Positions 1-14,751 of a stretch of 22,448 bases of DNA are shown here, piece by piece; position 1 is the stretch's first letter; the number at the start of each line of letters is the position of its first letter. The notes under the pieces are model-generated. The model searched no databases, was not told the DNA's origin, and saw only the letters and a list, made by a program, of their open reading frames with translations. A program made the position numbers and the translations under genes. The stretch covers positions 1-22,448 of the forward strand of contig CAJNOQ010002834.1 of NCBI GenBank assembly GCA_905250885.1. Reading direction: 5' to 3'. This stretch comes from Didymodactylos carnosus. Taxonomy: Eukaryota; Rotifera; Eurotatoria; Philodinida; Philodinidae.

Positions 1-126
1 ATCCAATTATCTTTGTATTCACTTTTAACATCACTTTATTATGATAGATTTTGTAATTGTTTCTATTCAGTTTAATGGTGAGCATTTCGCAAGTTAGTGT
101 TCAACTCATTGGCAATTTTACGTTCA

Positions 127-332
127 CCTGGCATCAGTGGCGGCGCAAGGTCAGTTTTTCAGGGGAAGCAATAAACTTTAAAATGAAATTACGTTCGCTA
201 TAGTCCCTTTCTCTCTGTTCGCATAGTACACAATTTTGAGGAAGCAATAAAAGTTTATTGCTTCCCCCAAGTTTTTTTAGGGGAAGCAATTGCTAACCCG
301 TTGCTTGCTAGTGCGCCGCCACTGCCTGGCAT
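127..332. mobile_element. hAT-type MITE with 8-bp target site duplication
   Basis: The element itself runs 135-324 (190 bp). Its ends are a perfect 13-bp terminal inverted repeat, CAGTGGCGGCGCA at 135-147 and its reverse complement at 312-324. It is flanked on both sides by the identical 8-mer CCTGGCAT (127-134 and 325-332), the target-duplication length of hAT transposons. There is no open reading frame, so it is non-autonomous. Inside are further copies of a GGGGAAGCAATAA-like motif in both orientations, giving a secondary hairpin around 241-264. The ends resemble those of the element at 21455-21629. Confidence 0.88.
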
Positions 333-1051
333 TGTTTGCAGCAATTCGTTTTTAAATTCGTGTCTTCTCTCTGCATGATTCTTTACTTCTCAAAGAGTAT
401 AAAATTGTCCATCGTCAAAATATCCGTTTGTTTTGACATGTGTAGAAGATAAGGAAATTTTGATTTTTACCAGTTTAGTATGTATTTACAGGACGGATAA
501 GCGGCAAATTGCTTGTGTCAACATTAGACAATTCATCACAGCCGTGTATTTTAGAATAACCTTAATATTATCATTCTTTTTAATGGAATTAAATATGGAA
601 TTTTCATGTGTTTAGTACAAGAGCAACCAACCAAGTAGTGCAACAATAAAATATCTGTCATTTACAAAAAACTTTATCGAAATGTTAGACCATCATTAAA
701 CATAAAATATTAAAACACACTGTATTTTTAACTAAAAAACAAAACAAAACAAAGTATCTATAGCACACAGTCAATTGACTGATGATGGTTGAATTGAATT
801 TCTTTTCAAATCTCCAGTTCGACGCTTACTAAAATTTTCAGAATGAAATATAATTTCATCTATAAAAAGACAAGAAAACAAACAATATTTTGATTAGTAT
901 GTACAAAAATTTAAATAATTTTGGTATCTGTTTGAAGATCAGTTCGTTGATCACATTTAAAATTTAAAAAAGAAAAGATCAATTTGTTTTTATTATAATT
1001 AGAAATAAATAAAAAAGATATTGAAACGGTCACGATTTTGCATCATTGAAT
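333..1051. other. AT-rich intergenic, no gene recognised
   Basis: No convincing coding sequence on either strand. A 60-codon open frame at 433-615 has no recognisable motif and lies in AT-rich DNA. The right part is the 3' flank of the minus-strand F-box gene ending at 1052. Confidence 0.6.
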
Positions 1052-4000
1052 TTACAAGAAAATTTTCAACCAAGCATTATCATATGTTGTTCGATATATT
1101 GTTCGATTTTGTTCACGCCACAATTTAAGCCGTTCATAATGTTGAAGAACAGATAAACAACGTAATTTTTTAAATGTTTTCAATATTTGATTAATATCTG
1201 ACGTGTCTGATATGTAAATTTGTAATTGTTGTAAATTTGGAAATGTTTGTTGCATTTGTTCAATTAAATCAAAACGATCAAATACATCACCTGTTGATAA
1301 ATAAGTTATATTTTTAGTACTTGTTTTATTTTCACTAATAATAAGTTCAATTAATTGTTTTGAACTTATAGAATTTAAACGTCGTACATTTGGAGATGAT
1401 AAAAGACATGAAAGTATTGATGATGGAATGGTTTTAAATGAATTAAATTTAGTACATGTAAATGTTAATGATACTAAATTTGGAAAACAATTAACTAAAG
1501 GATAATCAGCTTGATAATAAACATCTAATTTATCTTGAGTTAATATTAAATGTTTAACATTGGGAAACATTTTTGTATAATCAAATAAATACTCATACAA
1601 TGATGTAACAATATTATTACATGATAATGTTAAATTTAATATATGAACATTTGAATAATATCCACTATAATCAATATCTTTACTCTAAAATGAAAAAGTG
1701 AAAAAAAAATAGAATTTAGTATTGTGTGTTCACATTATTATAACTAAAAAGAGAATATAATTTGAGTATCATTATCATAGAATCCATCTCTGACATTTGT
1801 TAGTTCAATACTACGTCTTCTAATGTTGAGAGACAGTTTAAAATAGGTTATCTCGTGATTCATTTCAAATTTGACTTTGTAGTAAGTGATTTTGTTGAAC
1901 ATTAAGTTAATATGAAAACTTGATAATATATCAGTCAAAATCATCAAGGTTTAAAAAATGTGTTTTGATCATCAAATTAATTAGTCAATCGAAAAGGATC
2001 ACAATGTTAACAAAAAAAAAAAGAGCACTTTTTTTTATCCAAACTATTTTATCAATTCAAAAAAGTTATAAATAATGTTAACCTCCTAAACTGTACACAA
2101 CGCCATCAAAAAAATGATAATGGCACGTTTTCTGTACAGAGCAATCCAAATGATGAAACTAGAGATTTACCAAAGTCCCAATACAACGTATGTCAATGTC
2201 GTCGATAAGATTTGAACAATCATATAAAATATTAATGCGGTGAGTACAGAAAATACCCTTTATGCTCTTTTGAACTTCAGATAATCGTACAAGATGATGA
2301 TATACAACCAGTGACGGTTATGTCAAGGAATGTACATGAACATAAACAAGAGCAACATAATACAACAGCAGGTTTATCAGCACCCATTCGAAAATCTGTA
2401 TCCAAGTACATCAAATGTGGCTTATCACATGCACAAATTAAGTCGCTCCTAATGCAAGATCATCCAAGCGCTCCGTTAATACAAACAAAATTAAGTTTAA
2501 TAAATTATGAATGTCGAAAAGACAGATCAGGGGCCTGTTTCTTAAAAAAACTTAAGTAGAAAATCTAACTTAAGTCAGATTTTCTACTTAAGTTTTTTTA
2601 AGAAACAGACCCCTGGCCCCAGAAATATTTTCAGCGTATGATTTACGAAGCGGGTGTAACAAACACGACGAAAGTATGTAGTTTCATTCAATGTTTGTAT
2701 CCTTCTATAAAACTGATGATATCAATAATATTTTCATCTCCTTCATCCCAAAAAAACTATTTCAACAAATACGATTGACAACGTATTTACAAATTCATGC
2801 AACGTACAAAATCATATGGAATGACTTGCCTCTCCTGATGTTTGGTTCAACTGATGCCAATCGTCATTTTAAACCATTTGCTATTGCATTAGTTTCTCAT
2901 GATGAGAATGCCACATGTTGTAATATATCAATTACTGTTCAAGAATTCGATCAACCATGTGTAATTAATCATTGGCCGCAGACTTGACGTATGATGTGTT
3001 GCAGCTACATGAATATAGCATCGTAATTCAGTCACTAAAGATCAATGAATAAGTATCAATGCTGATATTCTACTTTCTTTTTCAGATAACGTTTTCAGTC
3101 GTCCGATGAAACTATTAATCCAAAAAACAATCCATCGATAAAATGGTTTTATGATTATTTTGTTGATCAATGGGTGACAGAATTACTCTATTGGTAGGAA
3201 AATAAAACTAACTCAGATTGCTGTGAAAACTACGACACTTTTCTTTCATTTAGGTATTAAAGTGTCAAATATTTCATCACTATTTGCCTTGTAACAGGTA
3301 TAGCGTCTGAAATAAAACGAAATGCTGATAAATGGTCAGTAAATATAAATCGCTCTGATATTCTACATGAATTTAACACATTTTTTGGCCCATCATCAAC
3401 TGCAACATTAACACCAATGTTCATGGAATAAATTTGATATCAACACCATCGGTCTAGTTGGATATGTGTCGGTTTGACCAATGGACATCGTTCGATGGCT
3501 TTTTTGAATGGCAAACAACATGTGGGTTACTTTCTCCGCTTACGTCGTGTTCATGTCTCGTCGGCCTTAAGTAATATACATGGAAACACTCCGCTGACTT
3601 GGCTATTGTATTTAATATGTATCAAATTAGTGTTAAAAGTCGTTGTGAACCTTTAGGTAACACCATAACCTAAAGATCGTCCAAAAACATTCCGGACAGT
3701 TATGTTGCCATAAATTACTGTTTTTTTACAAATATTTTTATGTTCATCTACAACATGTACGTTCTTATTTATTTTTTGTGATTAAAAATATTATTTCCTG
3801 TAATTATCTGTAATTTGGTGATAAAGAGTGTTATTTTTCGGTACTCATTACGATAGAATGAAATTTAATGATAAAAAATAAATACATACCTAAGAAAATT
3901 CATTTATTAAAAAGTCAAATTTGAAATAAGTCACGAACTGACCTATCTGAAACAACAAGAATCTGACTCTTAAGCAAATTTTGTAAAAAAGAAAAGAATA

Positions 4001-4791
4001 AATAGACTTACTTGCTCTTTGAGAGTTGATCGTGTTTCTAAAATATCATATGTTACTGTTGACATTAATCTAAATCCATATGGTATAGTATATAATACAT
4101 ATTGAGAATTATCCAAATTATAATCACATTTTACTATCCATTTTTTATCTATTATCCAAAACTGTTCTTGAAATGGTTCTAAAATTTGTTCAATTGTTAT
4201 TGTTGGTTTAATAAATTGTATTCGAAAATGAAATGTATCTAATTTTTCTAAAGATTGTTTTACTAATTTACTATTCCATTGTTCATTATTTACTAATGGT
4301 GTATTTTCATCTTTACAAAATATTGATAAATATTTTAATGATGGAAATGAATTTCGTGTAAAATGAATATATTCAATTATTGTTGATATATTAAAAACAT
4401 ATAATTCTAAATTAATTAAATAATTAAGTGAAAAATTAAATAAATCTTTAAGATTTGTTAAATTTCTTAAATTTTTTATTTTTAAACATTCAATATAGGG
4501 AAATAAATTATCTAATTTTCGTACAATTGTTTTAGAAAATGATTGAATTTGTTTTTCATTTGTTAAAATTAATGAATGAACATTTGAACGAATATGTGGC
4601 ATAGCAAATACTTGTCTAAATATATTTTCATTAATAGTAGATGATGTGAATGATAAATACATTTCATAAGAATATAATAATTTATTAAAACGATAATTTA
4701 AATTTGAAAATGAATAGAGAACATGTAATGGATCTAAATATTTAAATATATCAAATACAAGTTCATTTGGAATAGTTTCTAATGTTGACAT
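1052..4791 (-). CDS. F-box/LRR-like protein, two exons around a 2.3-kb intron
   Basis: Exon 1 is 4791-4012 and exon 2 is 1684-1052. The donor is GAGCAA|GTAAGT, with the intron starting at 4011. The acceptor is CATTTTAG|AGTAAA, with the intron ending at 1685. Both are phase 0, so the joined frame gives about 470 residues and ends with TAA at 1052-1054. The N-terminus carries an F-box: residues about 5-40 read ETIPNELVFDIFKYLDPLHV and then LYSFSNLNYRFN. The rest contains leucine-rich segments such as FPYIECLKI, FPNVKHLIL and FPNLVSLTF, which resemble the degenerate LRR repeats of F-box proteins. Proteins with this layout normally bind SKP1 through the F-box and recruit targets to an SCF ubiquitin ligase; the target here is unknown. 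Codon use is extremely AT-rich compared with the second F-box gene at 19064. The intron is nearly 40 times longer than the local norm because it holds a MULE relic on the other strand. Confidence 0.82.
2281..3715 (+). pseudogene. Decayed MULE (Mutator-like) transposase
   Basis: Several broken blocks on the plus strand match the order of a MULE transposase. Block 1 (2281-2528) ends LSLINYECRKDRSG and resembles the N-terminal region that follows a FLYWCH-type zinc finger; a CTTCAG acceptor precedes it. Block 2 (about 2691-2987) has the transposase core, with YKIIWNDLPLLMFGSTDANR followed by an HFKPFAIALVSHDE stretch. Block 3 (about 3106-3198) reads IKWFYDYFVDQWVTELLYW. Block 4 (about 3542-3715) is a SWIM zinc-finger relic with CSCLVGLK, a stop codon at 3572-3574, then YTWKHSADLAIVFN. 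Damage is clear. The usual HIDATYK reads QIHATYK, so the expected first catalytic Asp is His. The second SWIM Cys is Trp (TGG at 3581-3583). Stops and frameshifts separate the blocks. A MITE also interrupts it after 2527. Terminal inverted repeats of the whole element were not found by eye. Confidence 0.75.
2528..2615. mobile_element. Palindromic fold-back MITE inside the MULE relic
   Basis: Two arms of about 37 bp (2530-2566 and 2577-2613) are reverse complements with one mismatch, around a 10-bp spacer AACTTAAGTC. The ends read CAGGGG and CCCCTG. The arms include CTTAAGTAGAAAATCT and its complement. It splits the coding blocks of the MULE relic at 2527/2616, so it entered after, or during, decay of that gene. 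I could not define a target duplication. As RNA it would form an almost perfect hairpin. Confidence 0.75.
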
Positions 4792-5331
4792 TTTTTTTGT
4801 TTTTTTTTTATCCGTTTATAATACAATCTAGAGAGAAAGAACGAAAAACTGAAAGATCAATAATAGTTTAGATAGAAAAAAGTTTTGGGTCAATCAGACA
4901 GTTTAGCTGGTCTGTTCAAATCTTAGAAAAAAAAGAAAAGAAATCTTTTTTAAATGAAGAACAAGTTTTACTTGAATTTTTTGAGAGCAACATATCTGTT
5001 TTTATTGTGAAATATGGTTTCATTTTCAGCGAATCAAGTATATTTATTTATTTTAAAATGATCGATATAACTCGATCATATTCGTCCTATGTTTCTATTT
5101 TACAATGTTTGACATTCGAAAAAGACCTTGTTTCATACTATGTTTACTTCCAAGATATACTATAGAGTGTCGATGTTTAATTCTTGATAATTTCTTAATA
5201 AAAATAAATTTTAAATTTTAAACTGACGTTTATTTCATGATAAAATATTTAAGAACAGGTGTACAATTCATCATCTTTGATCGACATAGAAAGCTACTGC
5301 ACGTACGTCACTAACGTGATGTTTTATTTTT

Positions 5332-5357
5332 CAAAAAAAAATATATATATATATATA
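5332..5357. repeat. Poly-A followed by (AT)n microsatellite
   Basis: A run of A residues passes directly into alternating AT ending at about 5357. It is a simple sequence repeat with no gene around it. Confidence 0.85.
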
Positions 5358-7325
5358 CGCCAGAACAAAACACGAAGAAATGTTATTTTACTAAATAAAA
5401 CAGTTTAAAGTCATTTTTTTCTCTTCACCACATCTGTACATGGTGAAGTGAAATCACAGCTTGCAGATAATTACAGTTCAAATATCACCAATGATCATAG
5501 AAAAATTTTGTTTTGCAATTATTTCATGAATGAGTCTATATCTAAGTACACTCTCACAATAAAAGTAACAGGTTTCAATAAGTAATTTAGTACAGCGAAC
5601 ATCGTTCACAAGGTTTGATATCTTGACGTTAAATCACCACATAATCGTACAATATCAAAAAATTTTTAAATAAACAAATATTTCTCGAAATATTCGAATA
5701 TTGAGATGTTCCAAAACAAAAAATATTATGGAGACGCTTTTCTCAATTGCATGCGATAGTATTTAAAACTTTATTTGTACAAATAATTCAGCAGTGTACA
5801 TTTATTAAATATGAAATTTCTAGTTCAGCTCCCTTGAACGAAAATGAATTATCAGTTATTTTCAAAAGTCTGTTATGCAGATATTCGTAAATAAGCGAAA
5901 TGTTGAAGAGATCAGCTCTCAAAACAAAAAAAGTTGAAAAATTACGAAAAGAACAAGATCTTCTGTAAAACTCTCAGGAATTGGAACTGATCTATCTCTA
6001 TTGTTTTATTCAAATACCGTAGAAAAAATACGGAGAGTACTATTTTAAAATGATACTAAGAAAAGAAGAAAAGCTGTTTTCAATCCTGGGTGAATGTTTT
6101 TCGGTCATATGTGCACAATAAGCAGCTAACATATGGTGTTTTCGAACATAATGCTGATAGTTAAATGTATCAGCTTTCTCAAATCTTGACAATATATAGT
6201 GTAGAATGTTATAATTTAAATTTGACAAAATAATTGTCTTCATTTTTGAGATAAACGTAAAACAAGGTAAGTATTTGTTAACCACAAATTTGCTATGATT
6301 TTATGGGAGTTAAAATGAGTCAGTTCGTTTAGTCAGCAACCAATTATTAGATGAATAAGATCTGTTATTATTATTATACATTTGTCATTAAATGCTGATA
6401 TCAACGATCGAATGATCGTCGTCATTTGTATTAAACTGTGATGGATAATGTTAAAATAAAATGATTATGAATAATTTAACCATATTTGCTCCAAGTCTAC
6501 CCTATTCAGGCATAGTAAGTTTCAATTTTATATCCATTATCTCCAAATTTAATTTTGAAAATATTATCTGACATCTATACTGTGAAGATCAGTAGCATGA
6601 AAAGGTGGAATCTCAAATATGTGGAACTCAAATTCATTGGATAGAAATTTGGATATGATCAGAAAATATTAAAAAGTCTTGTTTTAAAACAGACAGATAC
6701 CTTGGACAAACACGAAAAATCGATGATGGCGCTATTGAATACCTTAAAATAGTGACATACAGTAGCCACACACTACTAAACTAAAATAAGAACAACTGAC
6801 ACATAACAGATGCGCACTTAATAATCCAAAAACAATTGAAAATTAGACATTTAGTACGAATTTAATAACCCTCTCAATGGAATTTCTATCATTATCATGT
6901 TCGTCTAAACAACATGAACGATGGTACTACGTAAAACTTAAATATTCGAAAAATAGTAGAATGTTCTTCTGATATTGCGCAATATTATTTCTAAATGAAA
7001 TATTTCCAATTTTTACGAAAAACAAGAGCAAAAAATATATGTGTTAACAAAATTTATTCACAATCATGCAAAAAACAAAGTTTTTAACGTGCTATTGCGC
7101 AAAAACCATTATTCACAAACACACGCACACGCAAGCTCAAAGTTAAGTGACTATACATAAACAAACTATGTATAAAAAACAAACAAGTCGTGTAAGAACA
7201 TTTGATAAGTATAATGCATAGATGTATTCATGTAGATTAAAGAAGAGAAAGAGAGAGAAATAAATAAGATGAGAAAAAAAGAATAATTCGTACACATATA
7301 AGAAACCCAATATATCTGAATATAG

Positions 7326-7346
7326 ACACACACACACACACACACA
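7326..7346. repeat. (AC)n microsatellite
   Basis: About ten and a half AC units. They lie inside a wider purine-rich block on the plus strand (roughly 7235-7445, with GAGAGAAA and AAGAAAAAGAAA runs). The overlapping open frames here on the minus strand are low-complexity translations of this block (Cys/Val and Phe/Ser runs) and are not credible genes. Confidence 0.9.
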
Positions 7347-7564
7347 GAGCATATACAAAATATAAAAAATTCATAGGACAAATATTTAGAAAAAAAAGAC
7401 TGTATGAATATGAGTTCAGAGAAGAAAAAGAAAAAAAAACAAGAGAGCACACCGAGTGGAATAAAGACTAAATTATTTTTGATATTTTTCTATCTAATGT
7501 GAACTGAACCAAACAAATTCTTCTTTTAAACATAATGATGACATTGATAAGCATTATTGAATGG

Positions 7565-11866
<4,302 letters not shown>

Positions 11867-11868
11867 TC

Positions 11869-11895
11869 TAGCTTATCTACAATGAGAGAAATAAC
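11869..11895 (-). promoter_or_regulatory. Splice acceptor just upstream of the PAK start (possible trans-splice site)
   Basis: On the minus strand a pyrimidine-rich TTTCTCTCATTGTAG ends at 11877, leaving a 10-nt leader before ATG at 11866. In bdelloid rotifers spliced-leader trans-splicing is known, and such a site would fit it. A 5' UTR cis-intron is the alternative. Confidence 0.4.
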
Positions 11896-12265
11896 TAACT
11901 TATCATTTTCTCAATCTTAAAAAAAATGTCAGCATTTATATCTCGAACAATTAACAAGCTTTCTCAATGAAACCACAAAAATTTTTAATTATCTGGAACG
12001 ATTATTTTTTTTTTTTATTAATCAATATAAAAATAGATTAAGTGGTCAATATATAATAAACCGGATGTATACTGGAAATCAGAGCAGCAGAGAAGCCGAC
12101 ACATTGTCTTAAACAATATTTTAGGTTCAAGATAAACGATTAATTACAGTAACTTGGTTCACTTTTAATCTTAGTCCTCTATCAGCTTCAATTCATTCGC
12201 CAGAAATTCATTTTACTTGTGGATTTATAAACTTTTTTAAGAAAAGATGAGGCGATAGAAAGATT
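11896..12265. other. Intergenic, nothing recognised
   Basis: AT-rich stretch with a poly-T run near 12006-12017. It should contain the PAK promoter, but no specific element can be named. Confidence 0.5.
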
Positions 12266-12790
12266 TTATTTACATATACAATAGTCTGTAGTCTGATGCA
12301 CAAACTCTCTTATTTTCGACACTTTTTCTATGTTAGAAAGAATGTAGCTAATTCGTTCCATTGATAAGGTCTTCAGATCTATTTTCTCTTCTTCGATTCT
12401 TAGACTAAGAATATTTACTATTCTAAACCATAGACGACGCTGTTTTTGTAAATACTCAATCAACTTCAACAGAAATTCAAAAAAGAAATTTAGTTTCGTA
12501 CATCTTAATTCGCATTTGAATATCTTTAACTTACTCTGATCACTCAACGCAGTAAAAGTACACAGAGACTTTTTTTTACCAGTCTATACAAACGACTGTA
12601 TGTGTCGTATTATTTTCATATTTTTGTTTTCTATCCAGCTGTCAATTTTTCCTGCCAAAGGTGGCAGCCGTCCAGTTTTCGAAAAGGTTAATAGTGTTGA
12701 ATTTATGAAATATTGATGCACCAATTCATCAGACATCAGAGTTGGTTCTAGCGGAGGTTGTGGGAGTTGTATCAACAACAATTCAACAAT
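12266..12790 (-). pseudogene. Unrecognised coding remnant, one frame with an internal TAG
   Basis: A single minus-strand frame is open from just after a plausible acceptor (GGCTGTTAG|ATTGTTGAA, exon starting 12790) to a stop near 12266. It is interrupted only by one TAG at 12584-12586. The first half encodes a hydrophilic segment with PQPPLEPTLMSDELVHQYF and GRLPPLAGKIDSW. The second half, after the TAG, includes KIFKCELRCTKLNFFFEF, LQKQRRLWFRIVNILSLR and ISYILSNIEKVSKIREF, probably helical. The composition looks like real protein rather than random AT-rich translation. I do not recognise the family. It may belong with the piece at 13677-14027, as both lie on the same strand in a compatible order. 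It is likely broken; a read-through or sequencing error at the TAG is the alternative. Confidence 0.45.
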
Positions 12791-13457
12791 CTAACAGCCG
12801 TTAGATTGTATACAGATAAATGAGAGTTAGACTATTTTTCTTCTGAAATACACAAAAGTTATGATTTTTTTAAAATCATTGTATGTTATGTCTGTAAACT
12901 TGTTTTGTCGAAATAAAATATTGTGAGAACGAACTTTCTTCTATTTTCCAAATTATCGCGCATTTCTCACTAGAATTTCCTTCTTTTTAGGTTTAACATG
13001 TCGTTGTTGAAAAAGTCTTTTTCTGTCAAAAATTAGCATTTATAAACCAGTTCACTGAATTTTATTAAAAAAGTATTTTATCCCCACAACTAAACATGAA
13101 ATCAAGTAATGTATACTGTCATCGTTCATATTTTAAAAACTAACAGCCAGATGTGTGCGAAATTTTCTGCTAACCGTCGGTTACTGACTGTTTTTGATGT
13201 CTAACACAAAATAAACTATTCTATTTAGTTGGTATTTTCTCTTTCCGAAGTTGAAGCATCGCTACGAATATTTGCTTATCCCTTTATCCAATAAAAACAT
13301 GATTCATTGCCTCTCTAAAGTTGTTTCTAGCTGCTAAAAATTTGAATTGGTTTATTCGATCCTACGTCGCTACATATGAAAACGAATTGCTATCGACAAG
13401 AGATACAGGAGTTTTTGCTCTAAGACAGAACGTAAATTAAGTATGTTCATGCCACGA
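12791..13457. other. Intergenic or intronic, nothing recognised
   Basis: No coding pattern, RNA gene or repeat structure could be supported. It could be an intron between the two remnant pieces on either side. Confidence 0.45.
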
Positions 13458-13550
13458 CAGAGGCGGCGGAACCACTAGGCTGGGTAAGGCTTAAGCCTTA
13501 TCCGGATTTGGCTCTGTTAGGCTGAACCTTATCCTGTTCTGATGCAGAAT
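13458..13550. mobile_element. One-ended hAT-type MITE fragment
   Basis: The sequence starting CAGAGGCGGCGGAACC at 13458 resembles the hAT-type ends found at 135 (CAGTGGCGGCGC) and 21455 (TAGTGGCGGAGCC). It continues with a 16-bp perfect palindrome TAAGGCTTAAGCCTTA (13485-13500) and a diverged repeat of AGGCTgAACCTTATCC-like sequence. No matching right terminus or target duplication was found, so it looks truncated. The right end given is approximate. Confidence 0.4.
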
Positions 13551-13676
13551 TTTAAATTTAGCACTATGCTATTTGGATAAAACTTTGCAACATTGGCAGA
13601 AACGTCTTATTTATCTAAAGAAAAGACCAAAAATACTTTTGCTGCGCAAATTAAACTCTGCCGTTTTTCAGTGATC

Positions 13677-14027
13677 TTAAACGGAGAGACCAACATGAGA
13701 TATGTGCGGTGAAGTCAAGATCTTGAGCGTTGATAGATCCGAAAAAGAACACCGTGGTGTTATCGTTGATGATACCGATCTTTTTTCTCTCAAGACATTG
13801 CTGTGTACTGCAGAAATGCTGCTTGTTCTCGAAGAAAAGTCTGAGTAAAACGTGGCTATGAGTGTTAGTTTAGACAGATAATGTTCAAAGAAATATTGAT
13901 CTGATATTCTGTTCAAATCTTGTATACATCTGAGTAAACGGTATTCCACCCGCTGTATATTAGAATCCTGTAAAAGTTTTATTGGATTCTTATATAAGAA
14001 TTCTATCAATATCTTACGCATTTGCAT
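13677..14027 (-). pseudogene. Unrecognised coding remnant or exon
   Basis: A 116-codon open frame. Its first two thirds look protein-like: ILIEFLYKNPIKLLQDSN, then QRVEYRLLRCIQDLNRISDQ and YFFEHYLSKL, a probably alpha-helical, HEAT-like pattern. The last third (after about residue 80) is Ser/Thr-rich and may be intron read-through. Upstream on the minus strand a second frame reads IATLNKAIDANA and then stops, which suggests a frameshift near 14015-14030. No family was recognised. It may be an upstream exon of the remnant at 12266-12790. Confidence 0.35.
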
Positions 14028-14751
14028 CTATTGCTTTATTAAGAGTTGCGATTAGAAAAGTTAAAAAAATTATCAAAGAATCACCATTTAAAAATTAAAA
14101 GAGAATCAAACAAAATTTAATCAACTATCTATAAAATTAGAAGATAAATATGAATGTTTTTTGATCAGCGTTTCTATTACCGTTAAAAAGAAAGAAGGAA
14201 AATGTCATTTGGATAAATTAAGCGCTACCCCCGCCAAATACTGTTTACTAATAATATGTTATCGTCAAGAAAAAACAACTAGTTATCTTACAACAGTACA
14301 ATGTTAAAATAGACAGTAACACTTAAAAGAAAAGTAACTGCAACGGTTACTTTTCTTTAGGTGTTACTGAACAACTACTAACTGAACGGTTAGTACCTAA
14401 CAAAATTCTTCTTAAACTTAGTGGCAAAAACGAAATTTCGACTATCTTAAATGCCACTCAATAATTAAATGCTACAACCAAGAAACGTGATGTCACGAAA
14501 AGAATACTGACACGTTCGATCTTGTTACTGTCCCTTCTTTTTTCTATTACTTGATGTACTTGTGGTTCATGCTAATTATTCTGATAGAAGTATATTTACT
14601 AACAGAAAAAATCATTAGGTCATTCAAAGAATGAATTTTGATCCGTTTTTGGCACTTTGACAGTAGTGTGAAAGGTAATAAATATCAGAATTAGAGAATA
14701 AAGATGTATGAAAAAGCTTACTAACAAAACGTAAATAAATCATCTGTCACT
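14028..14751. other. Intergenic, no gene; contains a short hairpin repeat
   Basis: No coding sequence is evident. The only structure is the inverted repeat at 14314-14369, listed separately. The right end is the 3' flank of the AIFM3-like pseudogene. Confidence 0.5.
14314..14369. repeat. 56-bp near-perfect hairpin
   Basis: CAGTAACACTTAAAAGAAAA continuing to GTAAC (14314-14338) pairs with its reverse complement at 14346-14369, with one mismatch and one single-base gap, around a 7-base loop. The terminal CAGTAACAC/GTGTTACTG suggests a tiny fold-back MITE. It lacks the G/C stem and T-tract typical of a terminator. Confidence 0.7.

Larger units (their letters stand above)
1685..4011 (-). other. 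2,327-bp intron of the F-box gene, carrying a nested transposon
   Basis: Bounded by a strong donor (GTAAGT, first base at 4011) and acceptor (TTTTAG, last base at 1685) on the minus strand. It contains the plus-strand MULE transposase relic (about 2281-3715) and the palindromic MITE inside it. An open frame at 1744-1947 on the minus strand could be an extra exon, but the phase-0 join of the two flanking exons works without it and no splice pair was found for it. Confidence 0.75.
4792..7564. other. Gene-poor intergenic region
   Basis: About 2.8 kb between the F-box gene start and the PAK stop codon without a recognisable gene. An 81-codon open frame on the minus strand at 6040-6285 shows no family motif. 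A small perfect hairpin, CTTCACCA/TGGTGAAG with a 10-base loop, lies at 5423-5448. The left edge (4792 to about 5000) must hold the F-box promoter, but no clear core element was identified. Confidence 0.55.

Noticed and set aside
1744-1947. Minus-strand 67-codon frame as a middle exon of the F-box gene
   Set aside because: The flanking exons already join in phase 0 and no matching acceptor and donor pair was found for it.
6040-6285. 81-codon minus-strand frame as a gene
   Set aside because: No recognisable motif, no proper ATG context and no splice partners; AT-rich chance frame is more likely.
7143-7452. Three overlapping minus-strand open frames with Cys/Val and Phe/Ser runs
   Set aside because: They are translations of an (AC)n microsatellite and a purine-rich block and have no domain or splice context.
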